64,000 nt of DNA from Brienomyrus brachyistius. Taxonomy: Eukaryota > Chordata > Actinopteri > Osteoglossiformes > Mormyridae. Positions 33,801-38,715 of the stretch are shown here, piece by piece. Each line of letters opens with the position of its first letter. Positions within the stretch are counted from its first letter, which is position 1. The DNA is taken from assembly GCF_023856365.1 (NCBI RefSeq), contig NC_064538.1, positions 6,704,435-6,768,434 of the forward strand. The letters run 5' to 3'. The position numbers were made by a program, and so were the translations under genes. Under the pieces are notes generated by a model. That model did not search any database. It was given only the letters and a program-made list of their open reading frames with translations, and was not told the origin of the DNA.

Positions 33801-36103
33801 CCTAATCCAGAGAGGGGCGTGTACTGCACAATGTAACCACTCACAGGGCCCCCTGCTGGAGTCCAGCGGACTCTCAGCGAATCAGAGGTCTCATCTGAGA
33901 AACGCAGGTTAGAGGGACCGGAGAACACTTTGGATAAAGATGGAAGGAAAGAGACAGAGAGATGGGAGAAGGTATGAGAGCGGCAGCCTTATTTTACAGA
34001 ATTCATCACATCTGTGAGTGCAACGAGAGGTACCATCGCTGGTGTAGACTCCTCCCGAGCTTTCACAGACGCGAGGAGTCACCAGGGGCAGCAACGTGCC
34101 CAGAATCCTGAAATCCCCCACGAAGAAGGAGAAGTTACTCTCGGGCTTGGAGGCCACCACGTTCAGCTCGGCCTGGTCTGCGTGTTTTATACCTGAGAGG
34201 AAAAGGACGCGGGAATGCTCGTCATGGAGACGCACAAACAGACTCCTGTAAGTGTGCACATGATACGAGACGCTGCCTGAAAGCCCTGTGAGACAGGGGC
34301 TGGATTTAACATTCTGTTGGTCGGACTCCTATTGGCGCTATACTCTTCTATTAGCCAAATGGCCTTCTACGTTCCCGGAATGTTCTTAATGTTCTACTTC
34401 TGCTCATTGGATTGTCTTATTATGTTCTTCTTTTGTTTGGAGGATGTTGTGTAGTTCCTTCTCCTATGCTGCTTACCTTTGTACCTGGACATTCACTAGA
34501 AGATCAGCTCAGCTGCACTAATGCCTAGTCGACTGCTCGACAACATGTATGCTTGTAATGTCCTACGTGCCTCACTTGTACGTCGCTTCGGATCAGGGTT
34601 CGGGCCAAGGAGTTGGAATTGAAATCTCCCTGAAATCTGAATTCAGCTCCAATTCTGTTCCCCGTAGTTTTTTTTTTCCAATCCCAACTCCAGTTCCATT
34701 TCCTGATTTGGATAGGAATTTATCAGTGCATTCCGTAATGGTCCCCACCCAGTTTTGGACAAAAGCACCAGCTAAATAAAAATAAATGTAAACGTCCAAT
34801 GGCTGTGGACAAATCCCGCCCCGATGGTGTCAGAGGGGAAACTGGGGCAGGAACTCACCCACGGCGAACATCTTGACCCCCAGGGTACGAAGCTTCTGCG
34901 CTGGCTCCCTCACGTTGTCCTGGGACTTACCATCAGTGATCAAGATGGTGATCTAAAAAAATGGGGAATGGGGGTTGAGCCCTCAGGTGGCCCCTTGCCA
35001 AAGCCCCAGCCCCTGAGGTGGCCCCCGGAGCGGCCCCTGACACCCACCCCCCACCTTAGGGATGTTGCGCATGGTGGGAGGACTGAAGAAGTTGTCAGCA
35101 ACGAACTTGAGGCCGGAACCAGTGCGGGTATTGCCACCCTTGTAGTTGAGGCTCTCCACGGCGTTGATCAGCTCGGAGCCGTTAGTGTAGGTGTCAAAGG
35201 TGAACTCCACTCTGGGGGGGGGTCGCATGGCGCACAGTGACACAAAGAGTCAATTAACGTTACAGGACAAGAGCATCCTATTCTATTAATTTTTATATGT
35301 TGCCTTTCCTGGCAGGCCCAAACCACTCAACACAAAATCAATCAATACTGTTTCCTAAAGTGTCTACATCCGGAAAAGGACCAGGGACAGACATAGAGAC
35401 ATGCTAACATGTATACATAACACTCAGACATGCACAGAGATGCACGCACACTAACATAAGGGTCCTGACCTAGACGTGTCACTGTACTGCACGGTGCCGA
35501 ATCGGACGGCACTGGGCCCCACGGCGTCGGCGAAGGCCCTCACGATGCCCGCCATGAAACTCCTGATCTGCGCAAAGTTGGACCGACCGATGCTGGAAGA
35601 CCCATCCACCAGGAACACGATGTCAGCCGCGAGGACGTTCTTACAGCGCCCTGGGGACGGGGGGCGGGGGAGGCGGAGACAGGGAAAAGAGAGAGAGGTA
35701 CAGGCAGATATCGCAAAACGAAGTAACAGGAAGCGCAAAGAAGAAATGAAACTAGAAGCACATAGAGGCACAGTTTGTTTATTAATGACAATGGTTTGGG
35801 TGAATCCAGTGATAATTTCAATCGACAAAAAACCTACTGCAGTCTCGTGTGAGACAAAACCACCAGTGTGAATAAGAACATTCTTCACACACACTGCCTA
35901 AAGGCACAGGGCCTTCCCACAAACTACCCGCCACCAGGGGTACCTTGAGCAGAAGCCTGGGGAAGGAACGACGACAATGCGGCCAACAGGACCAGCCAGC
36001 TCCTCATCTTCACGCCCGGACAGCACAGAGGGACACAGCAGAAATGCCGTTTGGCACCCAGAGTTCTCACAAGCCGCAGAGCCGCATCCAATTATGTGCC
36101 TTC
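12..36103 (-). CDS. col7a1: collagen type VII alpha 1 chain, 5' part (69 exons, 3' end outside window)
   Basis: Collagen VII is secreted by keratinocytes and fibroblasts. It trimerises and forms the anchoring fibrils that tie the epithelial basement membrane to the underlying stroma. I traced 69 coding exons on the minus strand, from ATG at 36007 to an exon at 12-74. All junctions are GT/AG and the phases are continuous; NC1 sums to 4011 nt. Domain order is signal peptide (residues 1 to about 20), VWA1 (about 31-205), ten FN3 units (about 219-1130), VWA2 (1131-1326), a CTLQC linker (1327-1337), then interrupted Gly-X-Y helix (1338 to about 2050). Short collagen stretches such as [13 protein letters not shown] and [10 protein letters not shown] match remembered human COL7A1 ([23 protein letters not shown]). 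The hinge, NC2 and Kunitz domain should lie beyond position 1. The gene sits downstream of uqcrc1 on the same strand, as in human. Residue numbers are mine and assume no missed exon. Confidence 0.97.
165..452 (+). repeat. GTCCCCAC dispersed repeat, copy 1
   Basis: Shares, in order, ctctccattcattgctatgg, ccctacccagccc, 'tttttagttttttcattgcag', 'ggtccccacaatgt' and 'gtggggacatttggtcccca' with the copies listed below. It lies in the col7a1 intron 75-481. Confidence 0.85.
2110..2335 (+). mobile_element. interspersed repeat fragment
   Basis: Text such as ggggttaagggccttactca and gcttagcccactgagtcaca is typical of fish tRNA-SINE or LINE-tail sequences. A related, more diverged stretch occurs at about 14830-14985. 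It lies in the col7a1 intron 1991-3239. Confidence 0.5.
4290..4580. repeat. degenerate tandem repeat, unit about 60 bp
   Basis: Recurring 'agaccacatggtataaatgg', 'atcaaagatgcagactgcac' and 'tgtaggacacagata' segments. It lies immediately 3' (gene strand) of the glycine-free exon 4599-4631. Confidence 0.7.
4599..6705 (-). CDS. col7a1: col7a1 exons 55-58: triple helix with a non-collagenous interruption
   Basis: Exons are 6634-6705 (72 nt), 6206-6250 (45), 5005-5040 (36) and 4599-4631 (33), in phase 0. They encode [43 protein letters not shown] and then [11 protein letters not shown], which has no glycine at all. The last two align with the human interruption GPPGRLVDTGPGAREKG by position and by V-x-D, so I read the glycine-free exon as real. 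Its acceptor (GGCTCAG|GTAGAG) and donor (GAG|GTAAGG) are good. Degenerate tandem repeats occupy about 4290-4580 and 5870-6090; the rest of the introns is AT-rich. Confidence 0.85.
5870..6090. repeat. degenerate tandem repeat ('ggtatttggattgtatgcag')
   Basis: About six imperfect units of 30-40 bp with gtgtgcaggtatttgga cores, in the col7a1 intron 5041-6205. Confidence 0.65.
6880..7940. repeat. 51-bp minisatellite, about 21 copies
   Basis: The unit (gtgagtacctgtgctgagtg...cagaggcttc-type, 51 bp) repeats with few substitutions. It lies in the col7a1 intron between exons 7954-7998 and 6634-6705 and makes up about 85 percent of it. It begins 14 nt after the donor of exon 7954-7998 on the gene strand. 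Because 51 is divisible by three, long ORFs open on both strands; they are not genes. Confidence 0.97.
7954..9835 (-). CDS. col7a1: col7a1 exons 50-54: triple helix, continued
   Basis: Exons are 9776-9835, 9369-9404, 8456-8536, 8177-8212 and 7954-7998 (60, 36, 81, 36 and 45 nt), all in phase 0. Exon 9776-9835 has [17 protein letters not shown], with one Gly-X-Gly break and an Ala where a Gly is expected. Exon 8456-8536 ends GPKGKE at an atypical donor, GAG|GTCCGT. The upstream intron (9836-11929) holds a Tc1/mariner-like transposon. The last exon ends 14 nt from the 51-bp minisatellite. Confidence 0.9.
10232..11758 (+). mobile_element. Tc1/mariner-like DNA transposon, degenerate
   Basis: Terminal inverted repeats begin CAACCCCAATTCCAA at 10232 and end with the complement at 11758. 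They are flanked by TA on both sides (10230-10231, 11759-11760), the expected target duplication. Inside, plus-strand fragments at about 10856-11149 and 11130-11610 resemble a Tc1-type DDE transposase: [10 protein letters not shown] carries the first Asp, [10 protein letters not shown] the second and [11 protein letters not shown] the region of the final acidic residue. A frameshift near 11130 and a stop at 11341 break it, so it cannot encode an active enzyme. It sits in the col7a1 intron 9836-11929 and interrupts an AT-rich 'ttactatccta' repeat that resumes after it. Confidence 0.9.
11930..13855 (-). CDS. col7a1: col7a1 exons 45-49: triple helix, continued
   Basis: Exons are 13811-13855, 13066-13101, 12512-12547, 12367-12399 and 11930-12001 (45, 36, 36, 33 and 72 nt), all in phase 0. 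The 33-nt exon starts [11 protein letters not shown] after GEPGKG, giving a Gly-X-Gly break (GKG-LPG). The 72-nt exon reads [17 protein letters not shown] with an Ala-Ser-Lys break. Introns hold no further collagen exon that I could recognise. The 13102-13810 intron is AT-rich, and 12548-13065 contains no identified element. Confidence 0.91.
13865..14455. repeat. GACA/CAGG microsatellite, about 590 bp
   Basis: Imperfect (caga)(cagg) tetranucleotides, including a larger near-duplicate of about 200 bp (about 13900-14110 and about 14130-14350). It lies in the col7a1 intron immediately upstream of exon 13811-13855. On the gene strand it is CTGT/CTGC, pyrimidine-rich, and runs to within about 15 nt of the acceptor. 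Confidence 0.95.
14715..16093 (-). CDS. col7a1: col7a1 exons 38-44: triple helix, continued
   Basis: Exons are 16049-16093, 15889-15942, 15620-15691, 15458-15517, 15271-15306, 15125-15169 and 14715-14750 (45, 54, 72, 60, 36, 45 and 36 nt). All are in phase 0. Exon 16049-16093 contains a perfect 18-bp tandem repeat giving [15 protein letters not shown]. The helix is interrupted by LGSGVAEK (15889-15942) and by ESLPG (15458-15517). The intron to the upstream exon (16094-17341) holds a SINE (16143-16497) and a 49-bp tandem repeat (16962-17289). The 13856-14714 gap to the next exon is largely the GACA-type repeat. Confidence 0.93.
16143..16497 (+). mobile_element. tRNA-derived SINE, near full length
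   Basis: The head has an A-box-like ggtggtgcagtggttagc and a B box gggttcgagtctcc. It is followed by 'gtttgcatgttctccccatg', an internal 'ggctaattgg' region and a tail ending in (atgg)n. It lies in the col7a1 intron between exons 17342-17455 and 16049-16093. The same family recurs inverted at 32813-33072. Confidence 0.88.
16962..17289. repeat. 49-bp tandem repeat, about 6.7 copies
   Basis: The unit (agatccagagggagcagatc ... cacagctagagagagtcaca) recurs every 49 bp; successive 'cacaYagatccag' starts are at 16962 and 17011. It lies in the col7a1 intron upstream of exon 16049-16093, ending about 50 bp from exon 17342-17455. Confidence 0.93.
17342..18843 (-). CDS. col7a1: col7a1 exons 30-37: start of the triple helix
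   Basis: Exons are 18817-18843, 18662-18706, 18289-18390, 18113-18184, 17987-18022, 17691-17744, 17540-17611 and 17342-17455. All are multiples of three in phase 0, and most are multiples of nine, the fibrillar-collagen pattern. The helix begins [16 protein letters not shown]. Interruptions are seen at [11 protein letters not shown] (exon 18289-18390, matching human SATAKGERGFPG), at [13 protein letters not shown] (human GEGPGLPGRKG) and at GLSIK at the end of 17342-17455 (human GTAMKG). These imperfections align in order with human, which anchors the exon assignment. A hairpin-forming inverted repeat (18504-18631) lies between the second and third exons. Confidence 0.94.
18504..18631. repeat. 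38-bp inverted repeat (hairpin) in a col7a1 intron
   Basis: The arms 18504-18541 and 18594-18631 are reverse complements with one mismatch, separated by 52 bp. A similar single arm with the same flank (acctgaactttccacctct) occurs at about 52085-52143, so this is a dispersed element. It ends 30 nt from the donor of exon 18662-18706. Confidence 0.9.
19029..19061 (-). CDS. col7a1: col7a1 exon 29: Cys-containing linker ending NC1
   Basis: This 33-nt exon encodes [11 protein letters not shown] in phase 0. The two cysteines three residues apart sit immediately before the first Gly-X-Y exon, as in the human CPVYCPKG segment at the NC1-helix junction. They are likely to form intra- or interchain disulfides next to the helix start. 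The acceptor is at 19062 (CGCAG|GTTCC) and the donor at 19028 (CGG|GTGAGT). Confidence 0.85.
19153..20415 (-). CDS. col7a1: col7a1 exons 25-28: VWA2 domain of NC1
   Basis: Exons are 20279-20415, 20044-20170, 19805-19948 and 19153-19331 (137, 127, 144 and 179 nt), about residues 1131-1326. The fold-defining strands are visible: [40 protein letters not shown] and [12 protein letters not shown]. The DxSxS metal-binding motif is replaced by PASRTR after DIVFLV, so this is probably a structural rather than metal-dependent VWA. As I remember it, the human VWA2 lacks the motif as well. A tRNA-derived SINE fragment (about 19440-19630) sits in the intron before the last exon. Confidence 0.93.
19440..19630 (+). 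mobile_element. tRNA-derived SINE fragment, second family
   Basis: A B-box core ggttgctggttcgaatccct is preceded by a head-like region and followed by ctgctccctgggtgctaaat, a common tail element in fish SINEs. It lies in a col7a1 intron inside VWA2 (19332-19804). Confidence 0.65.
20634..21086 (-). CDS. col7a1: col7a1 exons 23-24: FN3 unit 10
   Basis: Exons are 20949-21086 (138 nt) and 20634-20783 (150 nt), about residues 1035-1130. The first half has [20 protein letters not shown], the second [20 protein letters not shown]. It is the last FN3 unit before VWA2. Counting in this way gives ten FN3 units, against nine known for human COL7A1. A poly-G run at about 20926-20936 lies in the intron just downstream of the first exon's donor. 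Confidence 0.92.
21201..21897 (-). CDS. col7a1: col7a1 exons 21-22: FN3 unit 9
   Basis: Exons are 21772-21897 (126 nt) and 21201-21344 (144 nt), about residues 945-1034. The first half has [20 protein letters not shown], the second [20 protein letters not shown]. The first exon is flanked closely by simple repeats: a CU-rich tract before its acceptor and a CA repeat starting a few bases after its donor (sense strand). The 21345-21771 intron also contains an inverted-repeat element at about 21375-21520. Confidence 0.93.
21375..21520. repeat. about 43-bp inverted repeat (hairpin) in a col7a1 intron
   Basis: The left arm (...agtccaaatcaggaaatgga) and right arm (tccatttcctgatttggact...) are near-perfect reverse complements, about 60 bp apart. 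The left arm starts about 30 nt upstream of the acceptor of exon 21201-21344. A related copy lies at 34600-34790. Confidence 0.88.
21595..21674 (-). repeat. GTCCCCAC dispersed repeat, copy 6, short
   Basis: gattagagttttccccatat through ggagagtccccaccaggtac is the 5' end of the element in inverted orientation, running into the (gt)n tract at 21675. It lies in a col7a1 intron. Confidence 0.75.
21675..21765. repeat. GT/CA microsatellite next to a col7a1 donor
   Basis: About 90 bp of (gt)n with occasional gc steps. On the gene strand it is a CA repeat starting within about 10 nt of the donor of exon 21772-21897. Confidence 0.95.
21935..22002. repeat. (GAAGA)n pentanucleotide repeat
   Basis: About 13 units. 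On the gene strand it reads (CTCTT)n and then CTCTCTCT, ending about 40 nt before the acceptor of exon 21772-21897. Confidence 0.94.
22060..22380. repeat. degenerate tandem repeat ('actctgatactgta')
   Basis: Irregular repetition of tactctgatactgtac-like units with intervening 'caataccacact'. It lies in the col7a1 intron 21898-22439. No conserved period can be given by eye. Confidence 0.65.
22440..22875 (-). CDS. col7a1: col7a1 exons 19-20: FN3 unit 8
   Basis: Exons are 22744-22875 (132 nt) and 22440-22586 (147 nt), about residues 852-944. Key segments are [19 protein letters not shown] and [19 protein letters not shown]. Both junctions are in phase 1. The following intron (21898-22439) carries a degenerate tandem series of 'actctgatactgta'-like units at about 22060-22380 and a (GAAGA)n tract at 21935-22002. 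Confidence 0.93.
22967..23110 (-). CDS. col7a1: col7a1 exon 18: second half of FN3 unit 7
   Basis: The exon is 144 nt with phase 1 at both ends. It encodes [25 protein letters not shown] in two overlapping parts: TSFTIEGL (E strand) and [14 protein letters not shown] (F strand with the conserved Tyr). It completes the unit begun in the fused exon 23289-23555. The acceptor is at 23111 (ACAG|GCACGG) and the donor at 22966 (ACCG|GTACGG). Confidence 0.92.
23289..23776 (-). CDS. col7a1: col7a1 exons 16-17: FN3 unit 6 plus first half of unit 7 (fused exon)
   Basis: Exon 23654-23776 (123 nt) encodes [20 protein letters not shown], the first half of FN3 unit 6. Exon 23289-23555 is 267 nt, about twice the usual size. 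It encodes the second half of unit 6 ([17 protein letters not shown]) and then, without an intron, the first half of unit 7 ([20 protein letters not shown]). Its outer junctions keep phase 1. An intron between modules has therefore been lost, or never existed, at this position. A (CATC)n tract lies at 23838-23867 upstream of the first exon. Confidence 0.92.
24274..24873 (-). CDS. col7a1: col7a1 exons 14-15: FN3 unit 5
   Basis: Exons are 24748-24873 (126 nt) and 24274-24420 (147 nt), about residues 583-673. The first half has [20 protein letters not shown]. The second has [20 protein letters not shown], where Val-Ser replaces the more usual Thr-Glu before the conserved Tyr. The donor is AAA|GTGAGA at 24747 and both ends are in phase 1. 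No repeat-derived insertion is seen in the coding exons. Confidence 0.93.
25028..25371 (-). CDS. col7a1: col7a1 exons 12-13: FN3 unit 4
   Basis: Exons are 25255-25371 (117 nt) and 25028-25174 (147 nt), about residues 495-582. Diagnostic segments are [20 protein letters not shown] in the first half and [20 protein letters not shown] in the second. The intron is 80 nt and both junctions are in phase 1. The long exons of one and the same size (147 nt) recur in several other FN3 second halves of this gene, as expected from module duplication. Confidence 0.94.
25450..25725 (+). mobile_element. SINE-like element
   Basis: Contains a B-box-like ggttgcaggttcaaatcccg and ends with gactaaaatttcattgtact, a LINE-like tail. 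It lies in the col7a1 intron upstream of exon 25255-25371. Confidence 0.55.
27331..28335. repeat. 66-bp minisatellite, about 15 copies
   Basis: The unit contains gatggacagaggaggcactg and gactggcaggcctgctc. It repeats at 66 bp with substitutions but almost no length change. It lies in the 3.4-kb col7a1 intron between exons 28785-28931 and 25255-25371. The length is a multiple of three, so a 376-codon ORF on the plus strand and others on the minus strand are repeat artefacts. Confidence 0.96.
28378..28530 (+). mobile_element. SINE fragment adjoining the 66-bp repeat
   Basis: ctctggtttccccccacaat through gatggattggcagcccat matches the middle of the same SINE family, without head or tail. It directly follows the 66-bp minisatellite. 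Confidence 0.65.
28785..29198 (-). CDS. col7a1: col7a1 exons 10-11: FN3 unit 3
   Basis: Exons are 29079-29198 (120 nt) and 28785-28931 (147 nt), about residues 406-494. The first half reads [20 protein letters not shown], the second [20 protein letters not shown]. Both junctions are in phase 1. The next intron towards the 3' end of the gene (28784-25372) is 3.4 kb and contains the 66-bp minisatellite at 27331-28335 plus SINE fragments. Confidence 0.94.
29614..31633 (-). CDS. col7a1: col7a1 exons 8-9: FN3 unit 2
   Basis: Exons are 31514-31633 (120 nt) and 29614-29769 (156 nt), about residues 314-405. Key residues: [11 protein letters not shown] with the core Trp and YRITYGP in the first half; [15 protein letters not shown] in the second. 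The 31513-29770 intron (1.7 kb) holds a CA repeat near 30757-30803, a poly-G run near 30410-30432 and SINE-like debris near 30690-30900, with no other exon seen. The intron before it (31634-33487) carries the inverted SINE copy at 32813-33072 and poly-G/poly-C runs. Confidence 0.93.
30757..30803. repeat. (AC)n microsatellite
   Basis: About 45 bp of (ac)n within the col7a1 intron 29770-31513, flanked by SINE-like sequence. Confidence 0.9.
32813..33072 (-). mobile_element. SINE copy, inverted, internally shortened
   Basis: It begins with (catc)n on the plus strand and ends 'gtgctaaccactgcaccacc', the complement of the SINE head at 16143. The B box and neighbouring head sequence are missing. 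It lies in the col7a1 intron 31634-33487. Confidence 0.85.
33488..33927 (-). CDS. col7a1: col7a1 exons 6-7: FN3 unit 1
   Basis: Exons are 33773-33927 (155 nt) and 33488-33617 (130 nt), about residues 219-313. The first half has the FN3 core [13 protein letters not shown] followed by YIVQY. The second half has [12 protein letters not shown], the usual Tyr-containing F strand, and ends SAKATT. The unit enters and leaves in phase 1, the standard FN3 module phase. The 33618-33772 intron is short and AT-rich. Confidence 0.93.
34034..35650 (-). CDS. col7a1: col7a1 exons 2-5: VWA1 domain of NC1
   Basis: Exons are 35470-35650, 35055-35211, 34859-34952 and 34034-34192 (181, 157, 94 and 159 nt). They encode a von Willebrand factor A domain starting [13 protein letters not shown]. 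The DGSSS motif (about residues 37-41) is an intact metal-ion-dependent adhesion site, and the later strand-loop ILITDGKS is also typical. In collagen VII this domain takes part in binding collagen I and IV and laminin-332. Introns here are short, and the 34035-34858 gap includes a degenerate interspersed repeat near 34600-34790. The domain ends near residue 205-218 with [10 protein letters not shown] before the first FN3. Confidence 0.95.
34600..34790. repeat. copy of the hairpin element, one arm largely lost
   Basis: gaaatctccctgaaatctga, then ccaactccagttccatttcc and tgatttggataggaatt, match 21410-21515. The left arm is reduced to about 10 bp. It lies in a col7a1 intron inside VWA1. Confidence 0.75.
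35944..36103 (-). CDS. col7a1: col7a1 first coding exon: 5' UTR end, start codon, signal peptide
   Basis: The ATG is at 36007-36005. It opens [20 protein letters not shown], a classical signal peptide: one Arg, a hydrophobic core and a small-residue cleavage site near ASA. The donor follows 35944 (CAAG|GTACC) and the exon ends in phase 1. Upstream of the ATG the minus strand has a strong acceptor, a CT/GT-rich tract ending TTTTCAG at 36104. About 96 nt of 5' UTR therefore probably belong to this exon, with at least one non-coding exon further upstream. The start is well supported because this is the only in-frame Met before a signal sequence and the next exon enters VWA1 directly. The UTR boundary is inferred from the acceptor only. 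Confidence 0.88.
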
Positions 36104-36639
36104 CTGAAAACACACGGCGGTCCGATTTAACGTCTGCCTGATGCACAGAGTGCACAAGGAGGAACGTAAAGAAAGCGTTACACACTGAACGGACAACCAA
36201 ACAGACAGATACACCGATAACCGTCCAAATCTCTTATCTGCCTCCATAACCTGGACTAAAAGTTATACTAGAGAGCAAAGTGTGGCAGAACTAACAGCAT
36301 CTAACTTTCAGCTGACATTAAGGAGGCAAAGCTAACAAGGAGGAGAAGATGGAGTTTAAAGTGGCATCACAGTGAGTTTTGAAAACAACCCACGGTTCAC
36401 AGTTCACAACTTCATCTTCATGTTGACAACTTCGCTGTTGACAATACTGTTTATCCTGGTCAGGTGTAAGATAGAACCAGACCTCACCGTGAACAGCAAA
36501 GTTACACACAGTAAAAACAATATACTCCATCCATCCATCCACAACGGGTCACAGTAAACCTGGCACCATCCCCTGGAGGGACAGCACATGGCTTGGAACA
36601 CCAGGGACATGATGCCAGTCCATCACAGAGCACACACAT

Positions 36640-36765
36640 GCACACACACACACACACACACAGACACACACACACACACGCACACACACACACACACACA
36701 TGCACTTGCACACACACACACATGCACACACACACACACAAACACACACATGCACACACACATGC

Positions 36766-36829
<64 letters not shown>

Positions 36830-36830
36830 A
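36640..36830. repeat. (AC)n microsatellite
   Basis: About 190 bp of interrupted (ac)n with tgcaca and aaacac steps, intergenic, just upstream of the col7a1 first coding exon. A SINE-tail fragment (about 36528-36625) adjoins it. Confidence 0.95.
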
Positions 36831-37354
36831 CTATGGCATTTTTAAGATACAAAGTCGCCTAACTTCCACATGAAAGCACCACAAAATGTAACTGACTCCA
36901 CACAATCTTCTTCTAACATCTAATCTAACATCTAATCTAACTTCTCTACCAGTTACACATACTCTGATTATTTAAGACATCCCACCTCTCCCAGTTACCT
37001 GACACCTGCGAGCAAGGATGGAATGTCCTGGAAACCTTTTATTTCACTGCAACTCTGCCCTCCCAGACGAGGATCAGACAGGGATCCTCGCCATTCTCTA
37101 GCCATGGTCGAAAAATCTTACTGCCAACCCCCAATACTGCCACCTACCCCAGTCAGCTAGCACTAGGCTTGGGCAGGGAAGCACTGGACTGCCACAACTT
37201 AGCCAGTAGCCCCCACCCAGGCTGCATCTGAAACGGGGGAAGTGCAAAGATCTGCCAAAATGATTATTAGGGACAAATGTGCATATCTTTCTGTGTCGGG
37301 ACTGGTTAAAAAAATATGGTGTTAAAACTGACTCAGTAAGAGAAGTGAGGATGT

Positions 37355-37460
37355 AAGGGGTGGTGCAGTGGTTAGTATTGTCGCTTCACACCTCTGCGAT
37401 TAGAGTTCAAGGCTTTGTTTGAGCTCCATGTGTGCAGAGTTTGCATGTTCTCCATGTGTA
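37355..37460 (+). mobile_element. SINE head fragment
   Basis: ggtggtgcagtggttagtat through gtttgcatgttctcc matches the first third of the SINE at 16143; the remainder is absent. Intergenic. Confidence 0.75.
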
Positions 37461-38504
37461 AAACCGCACGAGCCTTGTCGCGACCATCAATTTTAGGAAA
37501 GTTGGTGAAAAAAAACTCAGTTTTTAAGCCGCATTGCATCACTGAGGTGAAGAAAGTAAAGTTGATGGGAGGTTTTATTTCTCAAAACACAGTGTTTCTA
37601 CACAGCTGCGACTCAAACAAAGTGCATGAGCACGAGGCCCCCAGCTGCTGACTGACAGGAACAATGTTGGGTGTCTCAGTGCAATCAGGGCTGCATAGAA
37701 ACACTCGGTATTACACAGAATGGACAGCTAGCAGGCTGTGAGGAGAAGGTTGCTGAATTTAACAAATGTGTTTCGCATTGATATCGGAAACCCGGCCTTT
37801 AATGTAGTGCAGGAAAGGGGCACTAATTATTCCTCCTAGCACTAGGCTTCTAAAAAATGAGACGATCCACTTCAAGATGTCTAATTCCAGCTGTGACCTG
37901 ATTAAACAGTGCAAATAAACAGGTGCTGACTCAGAAGGGGGACTCCCACACAGGGAAGCACACCTGGACCAGATCATAATGGACACATTTCCTCATGTCT
38001 GGACGGATGAGCAATTACCCGGCAGGGATGAGAACCAGGAGTGTGGTACAGACTGTTCCGGCAGGAAGCCTTGTGTGGGTGGCATCCCCAATCCCCGATT
38101 GGGAAGGGGGGGGGGAGTATACTCCCTGGAGGAGGGGATCCCAATATTCAAGAACCAGTTTATGTCGTACAAAAATAGTCATGGACGGACCAGTGAGCTG
38201 CCAGGCGATTGCTTGGCAACTTCATAACTTTTAACTGCTTCCATTTTTTTGTTCATAAGAGAACAGGATGTGCAAACAAGAGAAAAGAAAATTGAAAATA
38301 TACAGTTTATTCTTGGAAATTAACCAACCGATCTGCAAAAACCCAGAAAATGGACCGGTACTGGTCTGCGGACCGGCTATTTGGAGCTCATGCTCCGGCG
38401 GTTTACAGGCTCAGAGTGGATCAAATTCCTGTAGGGAAAAAGGTTTATAAAAATAATTATAAAAGTGTTCATCAGAAAACAAAATACCTGGGATCAATAC
38501 CAGC

Positions 38505-38715
38505 ATCACCCATCCATCCATCTTCTAACCACAGAACAAGGGGTGGCAGCTTATCCAAGGAAACATGGACATTTTTACGGTACCAAATTGTCTCAGCCAC
38601 ATCTTTCTGAACTGCGAGGGGTCAGGAGAGGGTCCTTGAGGATATGGAGTAGAGGCAGAATTTGAACCCAAACCATTGCGATAGAAAGCAACACTGTACT
38701 GAGTCACCATACTGC
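38505..38715 (-). mobile_element. diverged SINE fragment, inverted
   Basis: It begins with (catc)n and includes 'ggggtggcagcttatcc' and the head-like 'caacactgtactgagtcacc'. It is heavily diverged from the copy at 16143, so assignment to the family is tentative. Confidence 0.45.

Noticed and set aside
34824..35240. Plus-strand 138-codon ORF opposite VWA1
   Set aside because: Shadow of the real minus-strand exons 34859-34952 and 35055-35211.
36502..36862. ORFs of alternating Cys-Val or His-Thr
   Set aside because: Translations of the (AC)n microsatellite. The same holds near 21660-21770 and 56214-56480.
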